Shown: positions 1-5,868 of the stretch, one piece after another | How positions within the stretch are numbered: position 1 is the stretch's first letter | Layout of the letters: each line of letters opens with the position of its first letter | Source: Acidobacteriota bacterium | Lineage (GTDB): Bacteria; Acidobacteriota; Vicinamibacteria; Vicinamibacterales; UBA2999 | DNA length: 6,023 nt | Assembly: GCA_947465645.1 (NCBI GenBank) | Contig: CANIBQ010000169.1 | Coordinates: forward strand, 1-6,023 | Direction: 5' to 3' | Translations under genes and position numbers: made by a program | The notes under the pieces: model-generated | Told to the model about the DNA's origin: nothing | Databases searched by the model: none | The model's input: the letters and a program-made list of their open reading frames with translations, nothing else

Positions 1-312
1 AAGCGAGCCAGAGAGCTGAACGAGATGACGGGGGGCGCTCGCCGGCGATGCCGGCTCACGCTGGTCAGGAAGAACACAACGCACCACTAACCGATCCGAT
101 CGGTGCCGTTCTCCAGTAATGGCTGGTCCGAAGAAGGCCGGCAGGTCAGCGGGATGTGGGGCGACCGTCCCCGCATACCGTCGCCCTCCTACGTGGTGCC
201 CCGCGGGAAGTGACCAGACGGGCGGGCGGCTTCTGGCGGATCGCTCACCGTCGCGACTGCAGCGCGAAAACCGGCCTCGGACGCTCGAGGAATTGGAACG
301 CCGCAGGAACCA
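1..312. other. Leading stretch without a convincing gene
   Basis: No reading frame here looks like a protein I recognise. Two overlapping frames of 61-67 codons (119-322 and 156-341) are rich in Arg, Pro and Gly, lack a ribosome binding site, and one runs into the palindrome that follows. The stretch has several small inverted repeats: GCCGGC at 41-46 and 50-55 around a GAT loop; ACCGAT/ATCGGT at 90-95 and 99-104 around CCG; and GGGCGAC at 159-165 with GTCGCCC at 180-186. None is followed by a T-run, so none is a typical intrinsic terminator. It may be a spacer, the decayed end of an upstream gene, or the flank of the REP-like element at 313-377. Confidence 0.55.
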
Positions 313-377
313 CGCACCCTGAGGGTGCGCGCTACATGTAATCGAGCGCCGGTAGCGCGTGGGCTTCAGCCCACGCG
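313..377. repeat. Inverted pair of REP-like palindromes (REPIN/BIME-type element)
   Basis: Two hairpins face each other. On the plus strand GTAG (352-355) is followed by a perfect 10-bp stem, 356-365 pairing with 368-377, around a two-base loop. On the minus strand GTAG (335 down to 332) is followed by CG and a 7-bp stem, 329-323 pairing with 319-313, around loop TCA. Both halves begin with the same eight bases GTAGCGCG, so 328-335 and 352-359 are a perfect inverted repeat with a 16-base spacer. The stem arms differ between halves. A GTAG head before an imperfectly conserved palindrome is the known form of REP elements mobilised by REP-associated tyrosine transposases (RAYT, IS200/IS605-related); two inverted REPs make a REPIN. 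No transposase lies in the window, so assignment rests on structure alone. Confidence 0.7.
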
Positions 378-1157
378 TGCGGGTTTGACCGCTTCGATGT
401 TGAGTCTCCAGTAATCCAGCTCGAACGGCGGATCGTCCGTCGCCGCTTTCGCCGTCAGCGCATCCATGAAACGCCCCTGCGACGCGACGTCTGGCAGTCG
501 CGACAGGTGGTGACGGCAGACGATGGTCGTGACGTACTCGCGGAAGGCCTCAGCATCTGCGGGTACGAACGATTGCGATTCGAGTCCACACCGGATGTCG
601 ATGAAGCCCGCTTCACCGAGCCGATCCGCGGTCTCCTGGGGATCGGCGAAATGCCACGGTCCCGTCCATCCAGCGAAATACGGTGCGAAGGCGGATTCGC
701 TCGCGAGCGCCGCGCACCGATCGTGCAGGCGCTGGATGTTTCGCACCCCGCCGCACTGCGCCACCAGGCGCCCGCCCGCCTTGAGCGCGGTATGCATGCT
801 GTTGAAGAGCATCGGGTGATTGAGCACCCAGTGAAAGGTCGCGGTGCTGAAGATGGCATCGGCTTGGCCGGCGATGGGCAGCGCTGCCGCGTCGGCCTGG
901 ACGAACCGGATGCGGCTGCCGAAGCGCGGCCGCAGGTAGTCACGCGCGGCTCGCAGCATGTTGATAGAGAAGTCGACCGCGACCACGTCACCGCGTGGAA
1001 GACGCTCGAGCAGTTTCTCCGTGAGGCGGCCGGTGCCGCACCCGACGTCCAGCACCCGCTCGTGCCCCTCGAGCGGCAGCCGATCGAGCACCGGCAGCCC
1101 CCACTCGTACTGCGGGTCCGACACCCGGTGATAGGTCTCAGCGTTCCATTCGCGCAT
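366..1157 (-). CDS. Class I SAM-dependent methyltransferase, Tam-like
   Basis: The 263-residue product has the Rossmann-type SAM-binding fold. Motif I is VLDVGCGTG at residues 35-43, the ribose-binding acidic residue is D62 in VVAVDFS, and D89 in QADAAALP is the adenine-side acidic motif. The run TATFHWVLNHP around residues 105-115 resembles the post-motif of trans-aconitate and related small-molecule methyltransferases. The substrate is not evident. I start at ATG 1157 because MREWNAETYHRVSD looks like a natural N-terminus for this family. A TTG at 1187 would add ten unlikely residues but lies on the AGGAGG-like run. That run ends about 21 bases before the ATG, too far for a standard ribosome binding site, so the start is uncertain. 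The stop codon sits at the centre of a REP-like hairpin, and the last three residues (RVG) are encoded by its arm. The length is normal for the family, so the gene appears intact. It is divergent from the importer operon. Confidence 0.88.
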   Translation of the reverse strand: MREWNAETYHRVSDPQYEWGLPVLDRLPLEGHERVLDVGCGTGRLTEKLLERLPRGDVVAVDFSINMLRAARDYLRPRFGSRIRFVQADAAALPIAGQADAIFSTATFHWVLNHPMLFNSMHTALKAGGRLVAQCGGVRNIQRLHDRCAALASESAFAPYFAGWTGPWHFADPQETADRLGEAGFIDIRCGLESQSFVPADAEAFREYVTTIVCRHHLSRLPDVASQGRFMDALTAKAATDDPPFELDYWRLNIEAVKPARVG

Positions 1158-1190
1158 CCTATGTACAATACCGCCGCTCCTCCTCAATCC
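1158..1190. promoter_or_regulatory. Divergent start region with candidate -10 box
   Basis: Only 33 bases separate the chosen start codons of the minus-strand methyltransferase and the plus-strand importer gene. It contains an A/T island, TACAAT at 1164-1169, a fair -10 hexamer for the plus gene, placing a transcript start near 1176 and a short leader before ATG 1191. No good -35 is visible 17 bases upstream. On the minus strand the same island reads TATTGT (1170 down to 1165), which would give a nearly leaderless methyltransferase mRNA. The plus gene has no Shine-Dalgarno; the TCCTCC upstream of it is instead an AGGAGG on the other strand. Any -35 or operator would lie inside the opposite coding region. 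Confidence 0.4.
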
Positions 1191-2681
1191 ATGCGGTCCT
1201 TCTGCCTACGCGGTGCGGCGCTCCTGGTCTGGACCGCCTTCCTGTGTCACGCATCCTCAGTCGACGCGCAGACACCTCCTGAGCTTCGCTGGGGCGGCGA
1301 TGCCGAAGGCGGCGCGCCCTTCGTCGAAGCTGATCCAAGTGACCCGTCGCGCGTGGTCGGTTTCGACGTCGAAGTGGCGGCGCTGCTCGCGGAGGGCCTC
1401 GGCCGCACGCCGCGATTCGTGCAGGTCGGCTTTACGAGCCTCGACGCCTCCGCCGCCCGCCGTGACTTCGACATCGGACTCAGCGGCATCGAAGACAGTC
1501 CCGCGCGGCGTGCTCGCCTGGCGATCACGCTCCCCTATTACGAGTTCCGCGAGATCCTGACCGTCCGCGCAGCCGACCGTGAACGGTTTCGCACGCTCGC
1601 CGATCTGCGAGGCCGACGCGTGGGCACGCTGGGCGCCACGCTCGCGTACGACCTGCTCGTTGCGGCCCAGCTGCGCGACGGCGTCGTCCCCGTCACGTAC
1701 GAGGACGACGTGCACCCGTATAGCGACCTGGCGCTCGGACGTCTCGACGCCGTCGTGCTGGACGAGGTGCTGGCGGAGCGCGGCGTCAATCGCAACGGCA
1801 CGTTGGTCAACCAGCCGGCTGATCTCGGCGTGGGTCATTACGTCGGCGTACTCGCGCCCGATCAGGGGCCGTTGCGCGACCGCATGAACGAGCTTCTCCG
1901 GCAGGCGATGCGCGACGGCCGTCTCGAGGCGATCTTCAGGCGCTGGGACATGTGGAACCCCGACCAGCCGCGCCTCTACGCGCGCGTCCTAGCCGGCGCC
2001 TCCTCTGAGGAAATCGCGCCTGCCGCAGCGGCGCCGAGCGCGTGGGATGCGACGCGGCGTTACCTGCCGGCGCTGTTGCGGGCGGCCCTCATCACCCTGA
2101 TCCTGTCGTGCGCGTCCATGCTCCTGGCGGTCGCGGCGGGCGTGTTGATCGCGAGCGGACGCGTGTACGGCGCCCGGCCGCTCCAGGTGCTGTTGACGGG
2201 CTACGTAGAGGTCATCCGCGGCACGCCGCTCCTGCTGCAGTTGTTCGTCCTGTATTTCGGCCTCGCCTCTGTCGTGGAGCTGCCGGCGTTTCTGGCGGCG
2301 CTCATCGGCCTGGGGCTGAACTACGCGGCCTACGAAAGCGAAATCTATCGTGGCGCGCTCGAAGCGGTGCCCGCGGGGCAGCTCGACGCCGCGCGCGCGC
2401 TCGGCTTCACCAACCGCCAGACGCTGGTGCTCGTCCGGGGTCCCCAGGCATTCCGGCTCGCACTCGCGCCGATGACCAATGACTTCGTGGCGCTGCTGAA
2501 GGACAGCTCGCTCGTCTCCGTGATCACCGTCGTGGAGCTCACCAAGCAGACGTCGATTTTCGCCGCCAACATCGGAAGCTGGGTCGTGCCCGGCGCGTTG
2601 TGCGCGGCGCTGTACCTGACGATGTCGCTGCCGCTCGCGCGGCTCGCGCGGCGCCTCGAGAAAGGATGGCGGCGGCCGTGA
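1191..2681 (+). CDS. Fused substrate-binding protein/permease of a polar amino acid ABC importer
   Basis: The 496-residue protein joins two importer parts. Residues 1-26 form a Sec signal peptide or anchor (Arg near the start, a hydrophobic core, then VDA before Q27). Residues about 30-265 are a family 3 extracellular solute-binding domain: GFDVEVAALLAEGLG starts at G57, followed by DIGLSGIEDSPARRARL with YY, the form taken by the usual TxxR/dPYY region of amino acid binders. After an Ala/Pro-rich linker (about 270-283), residues 284-496 are a HisM/GlnP-type permease with several membrane helices. Its EAA loop is DAARALG at 399-405 with P418, followed by TNDFVALLKDSSLVSVI, characteristic of polar amino acid permeases. 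Such fusions are known, for example GlnP. Ligand specificity cannot be read; glutamine, glutamate or another polar amino acid is likely. ATG 1161 is an alternative start but would blunt the signal peptide. The gene overlaps the ATPase gene by 16 bases. Confidence 0.92.
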   Translation: MRSFCLRGAALLVWTAFLCHASSVDAQTPPELRWGGDAEGGAPFVEADPSDPSRVVGFDVEVAALLAEGLGRTPRFVQVGFTSLDASAARRDFDIGLSGIEDSPARRARLAITLPYYEFREILTVRAADRERFRTLADLRGRRVGTLGATLAYDLLVAAQLRDGVVPVTYEDDVHPYSDLALGRLDAVVLDEVLAERGVNRNGTLVNQPADLGVGHYVGVLAPDQGPLRDRMNELLRQAMRDGRLEAIFRRWDMWNPDQPRLYARVLAGASSEEIAPAAAAPSAWDATRRYLPALLRAALITLILSCASMLLAVAAGVLIASGRVYGARPLQVLLTGYVEVIRGTPLLLQLFVLYFGLASVVELPAFLAALIGLGLNYAAYESEIYRGALEAVPAGQLDAARALGFTNRQTLVLVRGPQAFRLALAPMTNDFVALLKDSSLVSVITVVELTKQTSIFAANIGSWVVPGALCAALYLTMSLPLARLARRLEKGWRRP

Positions 2682-3373
2682 GCACGCTGGCGGTGGACGG
2701 CGTGAAGGTGCATCGCGGCCCGCGGGAGGTGATCCAGGACGTCTCGTTCTCCGCCGTGCCTGGCGAACTGCTCGCGATCATGGGCGCGTCCGGATCCGGT
2801 AAGTCCACGATCCTGCGGGCGATGGCCGGCCTCGAGCCAATCGCCGCGGGGACGATCGACATCGCGGGGATTCGGCTGACGCCAGGCGGACTGCCACGAG
2901 GCCAGCGCCTGCGCGAGCTGCACAGCCGCGTGGGGATCGTCTTCCAGTTTCATCATCTCTTCGCGCACATGACGGCGCTTCACAACGTGTGGCTTGCCCC
3001 GGTCCACGTGCTGCGGCGTCCCCGCGACGACGCCGAGCGCGCCGCTCGTGCGATGCTCGAGACGCTCGGCGTTGGCGAACGCGCCGATTCGATGCCGCAC
3101 GAACTATCCGGCGGCGAGGCCCAGCGCGTCGCGATCGCCCGCGCCCTGGCGATGGAGCCTCCCGTGTTGTTGATGGACGAGCCGACGGCCTCGCTGGACC
3201 CGGCGCGTCGCGGCGAGCTCGCGGAGACGCTGCGGCAACTGGCCGCACAGGGCCGCACCGTCATCGTGGCCACGCACGACAGCGAGTTCGCCCGCGCCTG
3301 CGCCCATCGCGTCGTCGTGGTCGAGGCGGGCCGAGTGATTCGTGAAGGCCGGGCTGTGGACGTTCTAGAATGA
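2666..3373 (+). CDS. ATP-binding protein of the polar amino acid ABC importer (GlnQ/HisP type)
   Basis: This 235-residue nucleotide-binding subunit powers the fused permease encoded immediately upstream. All motifs are present in order: Walker A GASGSGKST at 40-48, Q-loop Gln94 in VGIVFQ, signature LSGGEAQR at 147-154, Walker B VLLMDEP with catalytic Glu172, D-loop SLD at 176-178 and switch His204 in VIVATHD. The length is near the usual 240 residues. The start is ambiguous. ATG 2666 lies inside the upstream gene, whereas GTG 2678 overlaps its TGA (GTGA) and has AAAGGA at 2661-2666 upstream. Either gives translational coupling; GTG would remove four residues (MAAA). With no separate binding protein or permease nearby, the two genes suffice for a complete importer, expected as a dimer of each chain at the inner membrane. 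Confidence 0.94.
   Translation: MAAAVSTLAVDGVKVHRGPREVIQDVSFSAVPGELLAIMGASGSGKSTILRAMAGLEPIAAGTIDIAGIRLTPGGLPRGQRLRELHSRVGIVFQFHHLFAHMTALHNVWLAPVHVLRRPRDDAERAARAMLETLGVGERADSMPHELSGGEAQRVAIARALAMEPPVLLMDEPTASLDPARRGELAETLRQLAAQGRTVIVATHDSEFARACAHRVVVVEAGRVIREGRAVDVLE
3363..3371 (+). promoter_or_regulatory. Possible internal -10 box (TAGAAT)
   Basis: TAGAAT at 3366-3371 spans the end of the ATPase coding sequence and its stop codon. It would start transcription only a few bases before GTG 3381. It resembles the better box before yebC (5825-5830), but the -35 region is poor and the base preceding TAGAAT's T lacks the extended TGn. It could allow separate expression of the membrane protein and methyltransferases, or be chance. 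Confidence 0.25.
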
Positions 3374-3380
3374 AGGTCCT

Positions 3381-4112
3381 GTGCACGATGTGACCGTCCG
3401 TACCGACGCGCGTTTTATCGAGCTCGACACCGAGCGAAAGATCCGGCACCACAACAAGCTGTACTACCGCGTGCTGCACTGGCCGATCTGGATCGGCGTG
3501 TTTCTGATCGCCCCGGGTCCGCTGACGTTCGACCTGATCGAGCGCGGCTTCGACCGTCGCTTGTTGATCTGGCTGGCGGTGGTGCTGATCGGCACGGCGA
3601 TCGCCGGCCTGCTCGGCAAATTGCCGGGTTGCGAGCCCCGGCCGTACATCATCAGGTTCACCGAAGACCGCCAGAATCCGCTCTATCGCCGTGTCTGTTA
3701 CACGACCGTCTGGGGTGAGATGGTGGCGTTTGCCGCGTTGAACATTGCCGGCCTCGCCTATGCGGCTTTCACGGGAGAATGGCGGCTCAAGCAGATGTAT
3801 GGGGCCGCCTACTTTCCGATCGCGGGCGCCGTCTGGGCACTTGGGGCGCTTGGACACCTGCCGCGCGTGAAGCCGTCCACCCAGGCCGAAGGCCACGAGC
3901 GCAGATATTTCTACGGCGCCGCATGGGCCGTCATCATCGCGCATCCGGTGTTGTTGTTGATGTGGAAGCTGCTTCCGGCGACGCCGGTGCTCGACACCGT
4001 GAAGCTGGCGGCCTTTGTTGGCATCCTGGCTATCGTCGGGCAGATGTCGCGGCTCGGCATGCTGCCGCGCACCCGTCCGATCGTACCCGGTGAATGGGCG
4101 GTGTCTGATTGA
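3381..4112 (+). CDS. Six-helix integral membrane protein of unknown function
   Basis: I do not recognise this 243-residue protein. It has a charged soluble N-terminus of about 30 residues (many Arg, Asp and His, including RHHNKLYYR at 22-30). About six hydrophobic segments follow: 34-53, 60-79, 110-130, 142-160, 179-198 and 206-222. A polar stretch at 82-109 (CEPRPYIIRFTEDRQNPLYRR) and another at 161-176 connect the helices and are the most likely family-specific parts. It has no signal peptide, no transporter signature and no obvious catalytic motif. GTG 3381 is chosen because GAAGG at 3372-3376 sits four bases upstream; GTG 3390 would have a 13-base spacing. The gene begins seven bases after the ATPase stop, and its TGA overlaps the ATG of the next methyltransferase, so it is probably co-translated with both. 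It may be an accessory of the importer or a partner of the methyltransferases; neither is shown. Confidence 0.8.
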   Translation: MHDVTVRTDARFIELDTERKIRHHNKLYYRVLHWPIWIGVFLIAPGPLTFDLIERGFDRRLLIWLAVVLIGTAIAGLLGKLPGCEPRPYIIRFTEDRQNPLYRRVCYTTVWGEMVAFAALNIAGLAYAAFTGEWRLKQMYGAAYFPIAGAVWALGALGHLPRVKPSTQAEGHERRYFYGAAWAVIIAHPVLLLMWKLLPATPVLDTVKLAAFVGILAIVGQMSRLGMLPRTRPIVPGEWAVSD

Positions 4113-4960
4113 TGGCTACCGGCTTTATCGACGCACTCACGTCGCCGACGCTCAAACATCTCCGCCAACGCTGGTGGAACGACGAGTTCGCGGAGTTCCT
4201 GGCCGAGACGCTTCGTCCGCGCGCGGGCAACCGGATCCTCGACGTCGGCTGCGGCAAGGGTATCGCCGAAGTGCAGCTTGGCCGTCTGAACGTCTCGCAA
4301 CTGCGCCTGGTCGGCGTCGACTTGATGGTCGATCGCGTGGTCATCGCGCGTCACGAGACCACTTCGCACAACCAGCGGGTCCTGTTTGCATGCGCCGACG
4401 CGTGCCATCTTCCGTTTCGCGACGGTGCCTTCGACTCCACGTTCTGCGTGGCGGTGCTCCAGCACATCGACGAAGTGGAGCAGGCGATCCGTGACTTTGC
4501 CAGGGTCACGAGGGTGGGCGGCCGCGTCGTGGCCGTCGAGCCCGACAACAGCGCCCGCTACAACTATTCGTCGATGCCGGCAGGACGCCTCGCGTTCGAG
4601 CTGTCGGCACGCTTCTTTTCGACGCTCGCCGCGTCGCGCCGCGAGGCGATGGACGCGGCGGTCGGCCCCAAACTGCCCACCCTGTTTTCGGCCTGCGGCA
4701 TCGAACCGCTCGACGTCCGGCTTTTTCCCGTCACCCAGACGCAGCTTGGCCCGCACGCTGACGAGGTGTGGCAGGGCCGGCATGACGTCGTCGAGCAGTT
4801 GATCGGCCAGGCCGCGACAAGCGACGAGGTGCGGAAGCTTGGCCGGGACTACCTCGCCGCGCTCGACGCCTACGCCGCCGAGGCCGGAAGGGCGGGATCG
4901 TCCTTCGTCGAAATCCAGCACACGATGCTGTTCGCGACCGTTGGGCAGAAAACTGAATAA
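4112..4960 (+). CDS. Class I SAM-dependent methyltransferase (Methyltransf_11 type)
   Basis: The 282-residue protein has motif I ILDVGCGKG at 42-50, the acidic ribose-binding D70 in LVGVDLM, D96 in CADACHLPF, VAVLQHI at 113-119 and the post-motif VGGRVVAVEPDN at 135-146. This is the pattern of the UbiE/Methyltransf_11 group, which modifies small molecules or lipids. The C-terminal 130 residues are less conserved and probably shape the substrate pocket. The ATG overlaps the membrane protein's stop as TGATG, so translation is likely coupled. A TTG three bases upstream also opens the frame but is less likely. No clear Shine-Dalgarno precedes it. The final 20 bases overlap the proposed start of the next methyltransferase. 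The substrate is unknown; it is unrelated in detail to the minus-strand methyltransferase beyond the shared fold. Confidence 0.9.
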   Translation: MATGFIDALTSPTLKHLRQRWWNDEFAEFLAETLRPRAGNRILDVGCGKGIAEVQLGRLNVSQLRLVGVDLMVDRVVIARHETTSHNQRVLFACADACHLPFRDGAFDSTFCVAVLQHIDEVEQAIRDFARVTRVGGRVVAVEPDNSARYNYSSMPAGRLAFELSARFFSTLAASRREAMDAAVGPKLPTLFSACGIEPLDVRLFPVTQTQLGPHADEVWQGRHDVVEQLIGQAATSDEVRKLGRDYLAALDAYAAEAGRAGSSFVEIQHTMLFATVGQKTE

Positions 4961-5765
4961 GGCACAAGGCTCGAGATCCAAGGCCCACGATCCAACGCCC
5001 CAGGGATGGGAAGGGTGGGACGACTACGCGCCGTTCTATGACTGGGAGAACGCGCGCACCCTCGGCCGCCGAGACGTGCCGTTCTGGCGCAATCTCGCGC
5101 GTCACGTAGGCGGAACCGTCCTCGAGCTCGGATGCGGCACCGGCCGCATCTCGATTCCGCTTGGCCGCGCCGGCGTACCGCTGGTCGGCATCGACCGTTC
5201 GGTGCCGATGCTCGCCCGCGCCCGTCAGCGCGTACGGCGATCCCGTCTCGAGAACGTACGTCTCGTGCGAGGTGATATCCGCGCGTTGCCGTTCAGTGCC
5301 GCCGGCTTCTCCATGGTCATGGCGCCGTACGGCATGCTGCAGTCGCTGCTTCGGGAACGCGATCTGGCCGCCACGCTCGCCTCGATCCACCACGTGCTGC
5401 GTCCCGGCGGCACCTTCGGCATCGAGCTGGTCGCGGACCTTCCGTCATGGGAGGAATACCGCAAGCGGATCAGCCTGAAAGGATGGCGGCGGCGCCGTGG
5501 CGGCGCGCACGTGACGCTGGTCGAGACCGTCCGCCAGGATCGCGCACGGCACCTGACCATCTTCGACCAGGAGTTCACCGAGCGCCGGGGCAGCGTACGG
5601 AGAAGTCATCGATTTGCGCTAACCTTCCGCACGCTGTCGGTTCCCCAGATGGCCCGTCGTCTCGAGAAAGCCGGCTTCGAAGTCACCGCGACGCTCGGCG
5701 ATTACCGGGGCGGTCCATGGGATGCGCGAGCGGAAGTCTGGATGATTCTGGCAAAGAAACCGTAA
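4941..5765 (+). CDS. Class I SAM-dependent methyltransferase (Methyltransf_25 type), uncertain start
   Basis: The protein is about 274 residues from TTG 4941. After a polar N-terminal tail comes GWEGWDDYAPFYDWEN (22-37), a lead-in typical of this family. Motif I is VLELGCGTG at 60-68, D85 in LVGIDRS binds the ribose, RGDIRALPF is at 110-118, MAPYGMLQSL starts at 127, and LRPGGTFGIEL follows. A basic run KGWRRRRGG and a C-terminal beta part, ending near VWMILAKKP, complete the domain. The start is a problem: there is no in-frame ATG or GTG between the upstream gene's end and residue 90. TTG 4941 (20-base overlap with the preceding gene) and CTG 4953 are the only near candidates, and neither has a good ribosome binding site. 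TTG 4839 would overlap by 122 bases. The first 20 codons cover a short direct repeat and may not be truly coding. Substrate unknown. Confidence 0.85.
   Translation: MGRKLNKAQGSRSKAHDPTPQGWEGWDDYAPFYDWENARTLGRRDVPFWRNLARHVGGTVLELGCGTGRISIPLGRAGVPLVGIDRSVPMLARARQRVRRSRLENVRLVRGDIRALPFSAAGFSMVMAPYGMLQSLLRERDLAATLASIHHVLRPGGTFGIELVADLPSWEEYRKRISLKGWRRRRGGAHVTLVETVRQDRARHLTIFDQEFTERRGSVRRSHRFALTFRTLSVPQMARRLEKAGFEVTATLGDYRGGPWDARAEVWMILAKKP
4966..4993 (+). repeat. Imperfect 14-bp direct repeat, two copies
   Basis: Units at 4966-4979 and 4980-4993 match at 11 of 14 bases; AAGGC and GATCC are invariant in both. The repeat lies just after the preceding methyltransferase's stop and within the poorly conserved N-terminal tail assigned to the next one. 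It reads more like intergenic filler than protein, which weakens the case that this part is translated. Confidence 0.45.
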
Positions 5766-5774
5766 GAACGAGAA

Positions 5775-5819
5775 CGTGAGCGACCTGAACGAGCCGAACG
5801 GTTCGAACGATCCGAACGA
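5775..5819 (+). repeat. 9-bp tandem repeat, five units, consensus NCCGAACGA
   Basis: GAACG recurs at exactly nine-base steps (5787, 5796, 5805, 5814), and GAGCG at 5778 is a fifth, degenerate unit. The units fill most of the gap between the methyltransferase and yebC and stop right at the -10 box. Within it CGAAC at 5795-5799 and GTTCG at 5801-5805 form a short dyad. It could be slippage-generated filler or a row of helically staggered protein sites; nothing decides between them. Confidence 0.6.
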
Positions 5820-5821
5820 TC

Positions 5822-5830
5822 TGTTAGAAT
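5822..5830 (+). promoter_or_regulatory. Extended -10 promoter of yebC
   Basis: TGTTAGAAT gives TGn (5822-5824) directly before TAGAAT (5825-5830), the extended -10 form. TTCGAA at 5802-5807 lies 17 bases upstream as a weak -35 and falls inside the tandem repeat. Transcription would begin near 5837, leaving a leader of about 32 bases before ATG 5869. Confidence 0.5.
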
Positions 5831-5868
5831 AGACGTCGACTTTTCCCTGTATTTTCTGGAGTTTACGC

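Noticed and set aside
41..55. GCCGGC hairpin as a terminator of an upstream gene
   Set aside because: Six-bp stem without a following T-run, and no upstream gene is visible to terminate.
119..341. Two small overlapping plus-strand frames before the REP-like element
   Set aside because: Biased Arg/Pro/Gly composition, no ribosome binding site, no similarity I can recognise, and one ends inside the palindrome.
313..377. CRISPR array or toxin-antitoxin locus
   Set aside because: Only two non-identical palindromes in inverted orientation, no regular spacers and no small coding pair nearby.
507..1190. A long open plus-strand frame that continues in frame into the importer gene, as if it had a 228-residue N-terminal extension
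   Set aside because: It is antisense to the methyltransferase with clear SAM motifs, its residues show no domain, and a good signal peptide begins at ATG 1191.
3261..3944. A 227-codon minus-strand open frame
   Set aside because: It spans the junction of two well-supported plus-strand genes, with no motif or ribosome binding site.
3911..4981. A 356-codon minus-strand open frame
   Set aside because: It lies opposite the membrane protein and methyltransferase genes, has no recognisable motif and is of the kind produced by high-GC codon bias.
5784..5819. Intrinsic terminator after the last methyltransferase
   Set aside because: The dyad has only five pairs with a one-base loop and no T-run follows; tandem repetition explains the pattern better.
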